Under the pieces are notes generated by a model. That model did not search any database. It worked only from the letters and a program-made list of their open reading frames with translations, and had not been told where the DNA came from. From Ilyonectria destructans (lineage: Eukaryota > Ascomycota > Sordariomycetes > Hypocreales > Nectriaceae): 64,000 nt of DNA. The DNA lies in contig JAHEWK010000007.1 in NCBI GenBank assembly GCA_020740775.1, positions 2,170,001 through 2,234,000 of the forward strand, given 5' to 3'. The translations under genes and the position numbers were made by a program. This document shows positions 34,186 through 45,455 of the stretch, in pieces (within the stretch, counting starts at the first letter, position 1; each line of letters opens with the position of its first letter).

Positions 34186-37100
34186 GGTCTTGGCTTTGCG
34201 TTTGTAAAATAGCATCCATGATATCTTCATCAAATTCCATTGCAACTCTCTCCATGAGTTGTTCTGTGACTTGGAAGCCTTCGACTCTTTGACGAAAGAG
34301 ATGTTCCAACCTGCTTTTGTAGGAAAATGATTTGTTCTCCATCGCGGCGTCAAACACCACCTCGGTGACCATCCTGTCTTCTCGTGTGTTCAGCAAGGCT
34401 AACACTAGCTTAGAGTCGAAACTTTGCACTATCTTGGCGAGAGTGGTCTCCGGAATATTGACATTTTCATTTTGCAAGATTAGCTCCAGGATGTTTTCGC
34501 CGTCCCTCTCATTCGAAGCTATCAGTGAGACCAATTCATCCGTGAGAGTGAACTTGCCTTGAACTTCCATCAACAAGCGCATGATAGAAACGCTGTTCTC
34601 TATGTTTCCCACTGCTTCCTCTAACAGTGCAGGAATATCCAAGTTGTGACTATTGTTGTCTAAGAAGTGTCGCATCATCTCTTGATCGAATTCGTTGGCA
34701 ACTGTGCGGATGGCCTCATCGGTGACTCGAACGCCACTTCCTCTAACAAAGGATTTCAAATAGTTGTATCCTCTCACACCAGCTCTAGAAGCCGTTTGAA
34801 CAATATCATAATCGATGACGGTGTCTCTTGACTTAAACTCAGCCAGCCACGGAATGTTGACCTTTGTGGCCACTTCCCACGTATTTGCTGCCTTTTCAAG
34901 CCCTGGTATTCCGGATGCTTCTCCCCAAGAGAGAAGAATTGGAGAACCTGGGCTAGTCATTCGGTCAATGACGTGGGTGAAGCTTTGAATGTCATCTGCC
35001 GTCTCAATATGGCGATGCCAGTGGCGTGCAGCGTAACTAAGGAATGGGTGCTGACGGTTCCTTTCAGCCAGTACCTCACGGTCACCGCAAGGGCCAATTT
35101 CAAAATCCTCGAAACACAAGAATGTCATACACACCCTTGCCAAATAAATGTTGGGATGTAGACTTCGGCAGAATTGAGCGGTTGCTAGGCATTTGCTCTT
35201 GAGGAGGAAATCCTTGGCTGATTGATGTATCAGATAGAGTCTTCCGTTGATGACTTCTAGAATGACTCCAGCAGCGCTCGTGATTGTGCCCTTGGTGAGA
35301 CTGATTCTATGCTTGTCGGTAGATTCCTTGCTGATAGAACCCTCTTGTACTGCAAGAGCTTCTTCAAGTTCAACGAGTGTCAAGGCTCGTCGGCCATAAA
35401 CTGCCCATGTCAAAAGCTTTTGTTGCGCGACATCGTTGATTTGCATGATCTGTTCGACGATGCCTCGGTAGAGTTCCGTCAAATCTGATGGACTGTCGCT
35501 TATCATTTCTTCCAGGTCTGCTTGCGAAAGCAAGGACGACGCGCTTTGCAATTTCTTGAGAACAATCGACACCCATAGGAAGGTCTGCTCGGCATGAGCG
35601 GCTAATAAATCGCTCGCATTCTCTGGTAATTGCATGCTCAGTCCTAGGGTATTGATGCTGTCCTTGATGAATGTTTTCAGATCTTGGAGGTTGGCTTTCA
35701 GATAGATCTTAGGGTACTGACTCAGCTCTCGGCTCAGTTGCACCGTTGGGCGGCTTATGAAGAGCAGCTTGAGAACCTGGGATGCTTGTCTTGTCCCAAG
35801 TTTCGACTGAACGAGCGTCGTCATGTATCTCAGAAACCTGCGCCTCAGTTCATCACCTTGGCACTCGTCAACGCCATCTACCACGCAGTATATTGCGCCG
35901 AAGATGGGAGCACAAAGAAGCTCTTTTAGAATATCCCAAAGATCATCGTCAGGTATTGCGGAATTTTCGATGCTAGTGGCATGGGAGATGACCTGGAAGG
36001 CATTTCTAGCAGAAAGCAATTGCTTGATCAAAGACCTTAGGGCAGCGCTGACAGTCCTGAGGTCATCATCTTGATCGAAGAAGAAGAAATAGATGACCGT
36101 TGCATGAATGTTGGGAGCAAGAAGGGAGTTCTCCAAGTGGTCCAAAAGGAATTTGGCAAGGATTGTTTTCCCTTGACCCGGTGAACCCTGTATCCAGAGC
36201 ACTGATGATCGATCTTCTGTTTGCCAAGAGCGGAACTGGTCGTTTTCCAAGAACCAACCAAGTGTTCCGTGTGTCGGATCATCGATCTTGTAATTTCTGA
36301 ACGCTGTGTAATTAGGAGCTTTGAGGGCTTGAATGTATACAGTTTCCAAGTGTGATAATTCTAATTCGGGTCTTAGTATACATATTCCAATTCTCTAGAT
36401 ATGACACTCACTCTTCACGTGGCTCGATAATCGGTCTCTAATGACTCCCGGTGCATCCGCAACCAACCGTTTTATCCTTGACTCTATTATGACGTAGTCC
36501 TCGTCAGATTGGTCACTGAATTTGACGATGTTGGAATGGTCGGCATCGATAGAGAGTCGATCGTACGCCTTTTCATTAGGGCCGCTGTTCGTAGCGGATG
36601 TGACTGGAACCATCATGACTTTCTCTCCGGTCCTTTCCCATGACGCTGTTTTCGGGGACCACTGTTGGAACAGTCAATAATGCTTCTGGCGGAATACCAG
36701 GATCCCAGCCAACTCACCTCGACAGTCGGAGTCGTTTTGGTTTCAAATACGCATATTATTTTCGAGTCTTTGAGTGTGAACTTTTCGTCGAACCTTTCGC
36801 GAAGGAGGGTCAAGAATGAAGAGGACGGGGAGAGGTTTCTAATCAATTGCTCATTCGGCTGCCCTTTGACCATGGCCTTCAGGCTCGAGTTGTCCAGGCC
36901 TCTGTTAGGAACCGCAAAGAACAAAACGGCATAACAAGACCTGAAGACTGCTTGGTCATCTTCACTGCCATTAGATGCTTCGGCAAGGGCCTGGATTGAG
37001 TTAGTTACAAATGTGATACAGGCTTCAGAGGGTTCAGGATATAGCGAAGCTGCATTCGCAGAATATTTCACATACCTCTTTCACGACAAGACCTCCGAGA

Positions 37101-37922
37101 CTGTGCCCAATGAGGATAAGTGGCCGATTTCTCTGCAGTAAGTCAGCTTGAATCCCCAGCCGCTCAATGAATTAAACCCTTACCAGTTGTCCATCTCTCG
37201 TGGTCTTGATCGATTCCAAGAGCCTCCTCGATAGGTCCCGGATGGATGCCTCCGACTGGCTTCCAGGAAGTTTGGTGTCGTAGCCATATGTCAAGATGCG
37301 TGTATTTGGGATCGATGCTGGGAGGAAGTCTCGTAGCCACATGGATTCCTTCCCTTTTGATTTCCATGATCCGAATGCATGTCCGGCAAGTCCAGTAACC
37401 GCAACGATACTAGAAGGACAGATGCGTTAGTTGTCAGGATTATATAGGTTCCTACAGACCGAGAGGGAAGACTCACTCCACTTCAGTGTCTTGCAGGGGA
37501 TCTGCAAGAGGTGTGAGACCAAAAAAGTCTTCGTCAACTTTCAATCGAGAAGCCTCAGGGCCGATTTCGCGTTTGATAGCAGTTTCCAGCTCGCCACATG
37601 CTGGGGCTGTTCGGAAGGTTGCAGTAGCAACACAAAATCGGTCAGAAAGGCCCGAGATGGCAGCTGGCGTAAAGGATGATCCGATAAAGTTAGTCTCATC
37701 GGTACCATTCGAGGTTGTCCCAGCTAAGATATGCTCAAGCCTTTCCCGGGTCACGTTTTTAGGAATGTTGGATATTTTGACCGTGAGGAACTTTCGTGGA
37801 GTTTGCGGCTTGCGTTTTTTTGCGCTGTTCGGGAGGGCTTTGATAGTCCAGCCAAACCCGAACAGTCCAAGTGACATGATCAGAGCGAATGCCGTCGCGA
37901 CAACAATATTGATTGTTTCCAT
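33242..37922 (-). CDS. NLR: membrane anchor, alpha/beta hydrolase, NACHT, helical repeats
   Basis: Exons complement(37477-37922), (37184-37409), (37076-37132), (36718-36990), (36412-36661), (33242-36360) give 1456 residues, all phases consistent. Order: a hydrophobic N-terminal segment (residues about 5-27); an RRM-like stretch with VKISNIPKNVTRERLEHIL; an alpha/beta-hydrolase domain with GHSLGG (233-238), of the SesB/lipase-like type used as an effector in fungal NLRs; a NACHT ATPase with Walker A GSPGQGKT (476-483) and Walker B CVVDGVDEC (576-584); a helical linker; and at least nine near-identical C-terminal repeats. These receptors sense non-self through the repeats and trigger cell death or incompatibility. 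Here the effector is fused in the same chain. The reading frame is fully open. Confidence 0.85.
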
Positions 37923-38509
37923 TTTAGAACAGAGTTTTCGCTTCTCGCACCTAGGGGAGTGCGTCAGGCAAAATGGAGTGGAGAGGGAGTTGACCGAGAT
38001 TTACTAGAGGAGAGCTTCTGTTGTCTGACGCGTGGAAGCGTGCGTTCGGAGATTTAGGTGGCTGACGTCAAATGCGATGATAAATAATTGAGGGGTAGGC
38101 CTGTGCCGGTTGATATCTAAACACGATAGCAAGTTATCAGCTGAATAGATCACTGGCCTTGAAGCACTGCAGTTCATGGAATGGTAGCAAGACGCGGGGT
38201 GGAGAAAAATGCCTCACGCAATAAGGACTCGGCGAGAAGAGACTTGAATGTTGCGATGAATTAGGCTGAGGCGTTAGGCACTAATTCAAGACAATCAGGC
38301 AATCAAGCAGGAGACCAGTGGCATCAGGCTGAGCTGCATCAGCGAAACGCCACCATGCGGATGGGCTGCAGGGATTCAGGGAACGAGACCATTGTTGGAG
38401 AACTGCCATTTAGACTTACTCACTTACCATTACTTAATTAACATGGTGGATTACTTCAGGGTTTGTACAGATAACGTATTCTCGTTAATACGGTTGAGTA
38501 AAAGTTCCG
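37923..38509. other. Intergenic region upstream of the NLR
   Basis: 587 bases holding the NLR promoter and the regulator gene's 3' end. No gene recognised. Confidence 0.45.
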
Positions 38510-40842
38510 CTAGAAGCCAAAATTCTCATACTCCTTTAAAATCTCCCACAATTCTGTTGATTGCAAAGCACGGAAATCGCCATCGAGGGACTCAAAAGCA
38601 CTCGATATATCCAAGGCTGGCAAAGGAGCCATGCCCATAACCATTTGTTGAGAGGGATCGGACGTAGAAGAGAATGTCGGCGGATATAGCGCATTTTGGG
38701 GTGAGATGTTGTCAGATGGAAGTTGTTGCATTGGTACTTGTTGTAGACTCGGATCAATCAGATCAAAATTTTGGCGTGTTGCCATTGACTCCTCAGGTAT
38801 GGCCTCTGTACTTTGAGGATCGGCTGTTGAGCATGGGAGTGAAGGTCCTGCTGAACGTATCTGTGTATCAGTTGGCGCTGGTCCCGGTTCTGAGCTGGCC
38901 GAAGGATTCACGTAATGTGGTAAATCCTGGCCCTGCGATTGGATATTATCCACGACATCTTGTATACCCTGCAACTTGTCTCCGAGTCTTCGTGAGATGG
39001 GCGACTGTGCAGATAATTGCCGCACAAGCTCCATTGCTGCAACGACATCCTGCAGACATAAAACACTCTGTTCAGACCCTGAACAGCACATGATGAGAAG
39101 CAAAGATGATAAGGCCGTCTCTAGGAAGTGGTTGAAGGTCCTGTGTTGTGCGTGGTAAATGTCCGTCGTTCGAGCTAGCCCAACGAGGATTCGAATAGTA
39201 TCCTGCGCAATTTCCACCATGTCATTGATGCTTGAAGGATCAAAACTACCCGGCTCAGACTGCACTGTCGACTTCCTGTGGATGACGGTTCGCATCTGGT
39301 TTGCTCTTAGATAGAGCATGAGACGCAACTTGTACTCCCCGCGACTCTCTCTGGTTGAGTCGAACTTGTCATCAACACCGCCAAACTGGAGCCTCGCCGG
39401 GAGATTTTTCTGCCATCGTACAACCCGGAAGTTGAGGAGATCGCGTACTGATGCTGATGTTGCGGGCAGGGATAAGGACGCATCGAGGATGCATTTTCGG
39501 ACTTCGGATGCGACGCTACCGTATGCGACCATAGATTTCAAGTATGCAGATGACAGTGAGTCGTCCTTTGCATCTCAATTAGCCACCTGTATAGGGAATA
39601 GCAATAGAGTAGTTCGTACCGCAAAGCTGGGATGATGATTAATGTCACAATCTTGAATGGCAAACGGTAGCCCCGTTCCAAACCCCCAACGGCGGTCGAG
39701 TGTGTATGCCGACCAGTAGAGCTTTTCCCCTACACTTTGTAGCTGTTCCGATAAGGATTTGACGCGTAAATCGTCGGAGCTCTGGCAGCTCAGCTCCTGA
39801 AGTAGCCGCATGACTATACCTATTCCTCGCCACGCCGTGACCTCTCTGTCGCTCAGAAAATAGTACATACTCTATGTGTCAGGTCAGAGGGGGTTCACAA
39901 AGTGTGAGAGATCAAAGGCTCACGCATAGGATTAGTACGCATAGTTCGTCCCTGTCAACGCCATTCAACTGCGTCCTGCCAATGGCGCCCGTGAATATTC
40001 CATCAATCGCTGGGTTGGCAATCTCAATTGCTGCAGGATCCGCGAGGGTTGAAACAATGGCGTGGATGACGAGGGCGACATCTTCCAGGCGTTCCTCTTT
40101 ACGCGCTTTTGGTACCGTGGAATGTGCTCCCACACTGCTTCGAGCAATATGGATTGCCCGGATATCTTGCTTTAGCTTTTCGATGTCAAGAAACGGGTAT
40201 TGAAGACCTATTTCTTCCTCGTAAATGAGTAAAAGCTTGATCCAGTACTTTGCTTCAAAGGCCGCCAGAAGGCCGCCCGGTGCTCCGTGGCTGCGATGGT
40301 CGATCAGCTGCTGTATGGACTCAGCTCCGACCATCGTCTTCCGGAGACGTTGTGGTGGCGCATCGCTTTGATCAGGGCTCAAAGCGACAAGACGCTTCTC
40401 GGCAAGACGAAGATAGTAATCGGAATTGTCCAGCATAGACGGCAGAGCCGAAGCTGTAAGGTCCACACTCCGGCGACCTGGAGCCGGATTCGTGGCCTGC
40501 GATACTACAATCTCATTGTTCTTTTCTCCCGCCTCCTCGGAGCTTTGAGTGTTTGCACCAATACTGACGACAAATTGAGTGTCAGTGAGAATAATAGTAG
40601 GAGCTGGGAAGGCTCACGAGCTACGGCGTGCAGAGCGAAAGCGCGTGGTGCGTTTGTAGACGCACATGTCGTCACTCTCACGACATCCTTTGCACGGGCG
40701 CTCCCCGCTGCATTTTATTTTGCGGCGCTGGCATTTGTCGCTGGCGGGCGAGGTTAGCAACAGATACTTGACGATTGACGGAATAGAAGTCGCACCAGGC
40801 AACGCGCGTGTACGGAAAGCGTCTTTTTTTCTCGCTGGACAT
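38510..40842 (-). CDS. Zn2Cys6 transcription factor
   Basis: Exons complement(40796-40842), (40618-40740), (39924-40563), (39620-39871), (38510-39565) give 705 residues. The first intron falls inside the first Cys codon of the zinc cluster: RVA|CDKCQRRKIKCSGERPCKGC then RESDDMC (from residue 16). The cluster is preceded only by a basic head, MSSEKKRRFPYTR. The middle region carries the fungal_trans signatures MRLLQELSCQ and EKLYWSAYTLDRRWGFGTGLP, the latter its most conserved block. The C-terminus is rich in Ser, Gln and Pro. The last intron uses CAAAG as acceptor with an internal CTAAT branch site. Its place between an NLR and a HET gene may be incidental. Target unknown. Confidence 0.8.
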
Positions 40843-42084
40843 GGTTGACCGACAGCCGAAAGTGGACAATGCGTGGTGCAGCGTGGAGATGATGAGGTTC
40901 CGCAGAGCACAAAATACCGAAAAGTTGATTCCGAATCCCTCGGACCAAACGGGATCGACCCCGGATATTTGACTGCGGGGAAGAGTACCGGCAATTGGAG
41001 AAGCGGAGTCGACGCGAGGTTACGTAAACGAGATGCAGCCAATACTTTGGTTGGGATTAGGAATGTTAGCGTGGATGGATTGTAGGGTCACTAGGAGAGA
41101 CGTCATCTTGTCCGAACTATTCAATGTCATCCAACAAACTGTTCTAAGATCTCGTCTATACATTCTCCACTACCAACACAATGGCTTGGGACGACTCATG
41201 TTCTGTGGTGGTAATGTATTTTATTTTTCGCCCAGTAGCAGTTCCTCCGAACCTCGGTTGGGTACACCACCACAAACTCCGACGAGAAGGGCAAACTTCA
41301 GCCCTAGGGCGATGACACGGCGCCGAATGTGAAGACAAAACGTTGTTATGGAACATCTAGCGATGTAGGAACTACTGTATTCAACGATATATCGTCTAGG
41401 TTTCAGCGGATTCAAGGGTAGCCTTTCCATTTTCCATCGAAATTAAACGCTGCAGTTCTATAACCCAACCAGCATAAACAATCCCCAATACCTGGTATTT
41501 TCATGGATCCATATCGACCATCAGGAACGAGACCATCGTCAAGCTGCTTCTAGAGAAGAGCGTCAGCTTTAAGACATCGGGTTGATTGGAGTAGCCATCC
41601 CGTAACATATGTGCATGAATCCGTGCCAAATCGAGTCGGGAACTGCGATTTCAGCTCAATCACATATCTAAGCCAGTCAGAATATAGACGGCATATAGAC
41701 GACTGATACTTATATCATCCTGCAAGCTTGTTAACAGACAATTCTCATTCGACAGATGCTTTCCTTTGATTAGCGGCCTTTTAGACAAATTGAATACTGT
41801 TAAAGACTTAGTTGTAACTTAGCTATCTGACGTTACTTGGAATGTCCGACAATCTTCATATCCATTTCTTGACATCAAATGAGCGTTATTTGTTGCTTGC
41901 CTGACACTCTCAGCCATTGGAACGATTCATCTTCCTGGGCTCGTGTGGACCTAGCCTCGAAATATCCAACTCTGCAAAATCTTCTTCCACGAGCCTTAAG
42001 AATGAGCCCCAGCGAGTGTGCAGTGCCACCCTCTACCACCTCTAAAAATATAAAATCTTGCCTCGGTGGAAATTTTCTCGAATC
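40843..42084. other. Intergenic region between regulator and HET gene
   Basis: 1.2 kb with no supported gene. It contains the regulator promoter at its left end and the HET gene 3' end at the right. Nothing else recognised. Confidence 0.5.
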
Positions 42085-43798
42085 CTATTTTTCTTTGATG
42101 GATGTGATATCATCCATGTCGCCAGGTACCTTCTTCATAAAGGAACTTCCTGTCCATTGCACCTTTTGCAAAAATCCTAGAACCACCAAAGTGCCCTTGG
42201 AAACTCTCCCGTATTGAACAGTTGTTGCAAGAGATACGTTGTACTCTTGTATCTCTAAACTTGCTTCGGAATGTGACCCATTTCTTCTTGGGTGACCGAC
42301 ACCGCTGCGAGCGAGATGCCAGGACCACGTTGGTGATCTACTCGCTCCATTCAGAAGACCGCGACAAGTGTTCTCTTTCTGCCACGGTGACACATACCAT
42401 AGTAACATGAATGGCATGCCCTGTTTCCATAATCCAGCAACATATTCGTCGGCCCCTGAACCGAGACTTTTGCCAGTCTTTTCCGCGAGAGCTGCAATAG
42501 CCGGCAGTCGGTCTTCGGGATGCTTAATGCATCGGGCTGTATACTTCTCAACGGTCCTCATCCATTCATTCAATATTTCTCCTTTCCCTGTGTCGTGGGA
42601 AACTGGATCTTCGACATCGTTAGATCCTCCGTCAACTTTGAATACCTCAGGGCACTTCCAGATCATCTGTGAGCCACCGAATCTTAATAAGCGCGGGGAC
42701 AATTCGTGCTCTTGCATCGTCCACGCTCTTTTATCGATGGGGTCTAGGGTACAGCGCCTGATATCCCCCTCTGAGCAATATACAGTCCCGCTGTCTCCAT
42801 TGTCGGGGTCTGTACTGAAACGAAATTCGTAAATATCTCGGTAAGTCTCTGCAAGATCATGCTCATGAAGGAACCCTTCATTGCAATCAACAGCTCTTGC
42901 TGCTGAGATGGTGACGGTGGCATTCCGGTAAATATGCGACATATTTGCTATTTCTGTGTTTTTGTCGGTCTCGTCATCCTGTATGATGCACAAAGAATCC
43001 ACCCAGAGATATTGGAATCCGAGATGTCTGGTAACATCAACTGCGTCTTGCAACGTCTTCGGTAGTTGATCAAAAATAACATCCGATTGCCGTTCAGAAA
43101 GGGTAGCGCGTGTTGTAGCTTGTTTGTTGTGCATTCCACGACCCCAACAATAGCTCAGGGCACAATATCGCTTTGGTACGCCTTCGTTCAAGTCCTCTAG
43201 GCGAATGGTGTCGGCGCTAGTTGACCCCACAAAGATAACTCGCTTTGGCATGTGTCCATGACCTGGTGGGTTTTGAAACCTTTTACACCTGTGATGATTC
43301 TCACATTCTTGCAGCCATCGCTTCGTCGTTTCAAAGCTCGTTTTACACTGCAATGGTCGATTTACGACGTAGCTGCTGGCTGGGCTTCCTAAGAGACGAA
43401 AATAAAATGGTCAGAAGTGCATAAATGGAGGTAAGCCATATTATATTCATACCGGCCCTTGCAAATAGTGAAAGTTCCTCTTCAGATACAGGATAACGCG
43501 GGTCTCCAGTATACCAGAAGAATGATAGGAGTGCCCGATCTTGAAATAGAAGTGGCTGGACCTCAAGCAGCTTCACGTCTTGCCGGGGCCCGTCAAGTCG
43601 ACGAAGTCGTTCTTTGAACACATGGCATCCTTTTTTTGCAGCTTCAACAACTTCTTGATTGCTAAAACTGAATGACTGGGGACTCAATGGATGTTGGTCG
43701 TCGTCGACGAAGCATTTTCTTGTATCAATCTTGATTTTGTCACAGAACTGACAAGAATGCGGAATGATCCCACCGAAATTGGCCGGCCAGTTCTGCAT
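42085..43798 (-). CDS. HET-domain heterokaryon-incompatibility protein
   Basis: Exons complement(43453-43798) and (42085-43388) give 549 residues. The HET domain (PF06985) is unambiguous: RYCALSYCWG, then FDQLPKTLQDAVDVTRHLGF and YLWVDSLCIIQDD, followed by MSHIYRNATVTISAA. HET domains are TIR-like cell-death inducers that act in vegetative incompatibility. The N-terminal 100 residues hold SCQFCDKIKID, with a Cys pair that might bind metal. The C-terminal half after the HET domain has the usual WTMQEHELSPRLLRFG and SPTWSWH stretches. An upstream in-frame TTG was not used; the first ATG is at 43798. It lies inside an NLR-rich segment, consistent with an allorecognition island. Confidence 0.85.
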
Positions 43799-44249
43799 TT
43801 GGTTATTGCCCCTCAACAATGGGCCTTAAACTTGGGATATGAGTAGAATGCAATGCTTTTTTCATAGAGTTTCAAGGTACTCGATGAAAAAAAAACTTCT
43901 TTTTCATTTCCAAGCTTAGGCTACAGGTTTTGACTTGGGTTAGGCAGCAGGCTCTAAGTTAGGCAGCAATGATAGATTACATAAGTCGTAATGACAATCG
44001 CTACACCGCGTGGGCAATATCTATACTATGCAGGCATTGCTCCTACTGTAAAAAGGCAGCACTTTATTTTTCAGTGTATTTAGATCATGCCAGCAATTCC
44101 CGTTGGATCTCAAGGCAAGCTCTCCATAATCGCGACGATCGACGCGATGCAGTCACAATACACCAGCGAACCACATCAGTCGTAGACACAGACAATAACG
44201 TGCATATCCCTAGGGATCCAGAACATTGTCACTGTTTTACCAAAGCTTA
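43799..44249. other. Intergenic region between HET and SesA-like genes
   Basis: 451 bases containing the HET promoter and the 3' end of the SesA-like gene. It has a run of nine A at about 43890. No gene supported. Confidence 0.45.
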
Positions 44250-44903
44250 CTACTTCTGCCCATTGTTATAGTTCACTGTGCTGTGAGCACCCTTTCCAGT
44301 CACCTGAAACCCACTCCCAGCATTGATATTCTGTTCCCCCTTCCCAAGATGAATAGGCTGGATTCCGCTGCCACTGTTGTTGAACGTGTAGCCCCCATTT
44401 CTACTCTCCAGAGAGGCGGGTAGACGCTTAACTATCTTCAGAGCCTCGTTCAACTCTTTGATCTGGTCCTCGCTAACGAGAGGTACTTTGGCAATATCGC
44501 GAATGCCATCGAGAAGCTCTCGCATCGCCTCCTCCAGCCTGTCACCACTGCCCACGGCCTCGCGATAACGGTCAATCCATGGAGTCGAGTCATCAGATGA
44601 GACAGTGTCAAAAAGCCCCTGCATGTGTTTCGCCAAGGGACGCCATTCCTCAGCAGCTTCTTTGATGTCAGAGTAGCTGTCTGTGTCTGCTTCGGTTTCC
44701 TCCGCTGCCTTTTTCTGCTTCAAATGAGACTTGATAGACGAGAGGATTCCGACAACAAGCGGCAGATATTCAGCCACCACTGGAAAAACTTCCGGTAGCT
44801 TGGGGACCTCTTCAATGTCGGTGTAATCCTTGACAGTGGTATCAAGCAGGGAGGCCACGTCCTCGATTGCCCTGATTGCTTTTTTCCCACTTGCGCTCGG
44901 CAT
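44250..44903 (-). CDS. SesA-like effector with C-terminal amyloid-type motif (partner A)
   Basis: Single exon, 217 residues; start 44903 gives a short polar head before the first helix. Residues about 8-160 are helical. Residues 36-56 (LPEVFPVVAEYLPLVVGILSS) align with LPSSFRDVASRLPLIKDSLST in the protein at 49.2 kb, so both seem to share a SesA-type domain (PF17107), seen on fungal cell-death proteins and NLRs. From residue 173 the composition changes to Gly, Asn, Ser and Gln: NNSGSGIQPIHLGKGEQ then QNINAGSGFQ. This looks like the sigma class of fungal amyloid signalling motifs, and it matches the N-terminus of the adjacent NLR closely. Probable role: execute cell death when the NLR motif templates its motif. 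The gene is divergent from the NLR, 552 bases between starts. The role is inferred, not shown. Confidence 0.7.
   Translation of the reverse strand: MPSASGKKAIRAIEDVASLLDTTVKDYTDIEEVPKLPEVFPVVAEYLPLVVGILSSIKSHLKQKKAAEETEADTDSYSDIKEAAEEWRPLAKHMQGLFDTVSSDDSTPWIDRYREAVGSGDRLEEAMRELLDGIRDIAKVPLVSEDQIKELNEALKIVKRLPASLESRNGGYTFNNSGSGIQPIHLGKGEQNINAGSGFQVTGKGAHSTVNYNNGQK
44268..44387 (-). other. Segment coding the C-terminal amyloid-type motif of partner A
   Basis: Codons 173-212. Three imperfect turns of N/G-rich sequence, each ending G-x-G-x-Q (GSGIQ, GKGEQ, GSGFQ) at about 10-residue spacing, as expected for stacked beta-arches. Confidence 0.65.
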
Positions 44904-45455
44904 TTTCGAATGCAGACAAAGTTCCCAGCTTGACGAACGAAAAGAGGGAATAAATTTGGGGGTTTTATGGAGCCGAAAATTCCAGTGCCCGATTCTACAA
45001 GACGAATATTCTGGTGTTGGCGATCTTCGACAGTTGATTAAACAGCCAGAGCCGCGTTTGACACAAAGAAAAGATGGAAAACTTGAAGGACTCGCGCGTT
45101 GATCCGCATTGCGTAAGGACAAGACACCCATGCACACACTGTCGACACATACCCTGGTTAAGAGGCTGAGGAGGCCTCGTAAATTGCATAGTGGATGCTC
45201 AACGTGCATGAGCTGGCTTGATCATGCGGGATATCGGCCACGAATCACAACCTGCTATTAGCGCTGAATATTTGGCCCCCAATGCCCATCTTACTGCGCA
45301 TATGACCCTGCCACAATCAGAGCCTCCAAAATGCGACGCTGCGCTATTTGTCTCAGGACACCGTTTCGCTCTTCTGTAAATCTCATCCAGTCTGCAGCTT
45401 CATCATAATTCTGAGCCGACAAGAGCGGCAGCGCTGGTGCCTTCAGTGCCTCATC
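44904..45455. promoter_or_regulatory. Divergent promoter region of partner A and the NLR
   Basis: 552 bases separate the two start codons. The shared region implies joint transcription of sensor and effector. I saw no obvious operator. Confidence 0.5.

Noticed and set aside
38510..40842. The regulator between NLR and HET genes as a dedicated controller of the island
   Set aside because: It is an ordinary Zn2Cys6 protein, and position alone does not support the claim.
43799..43819. Upstream TTG as start of the HET protein
   Set aside because: Nuclear fungal genes rarely start at TTG and an in-frame ATG is present at 43798.
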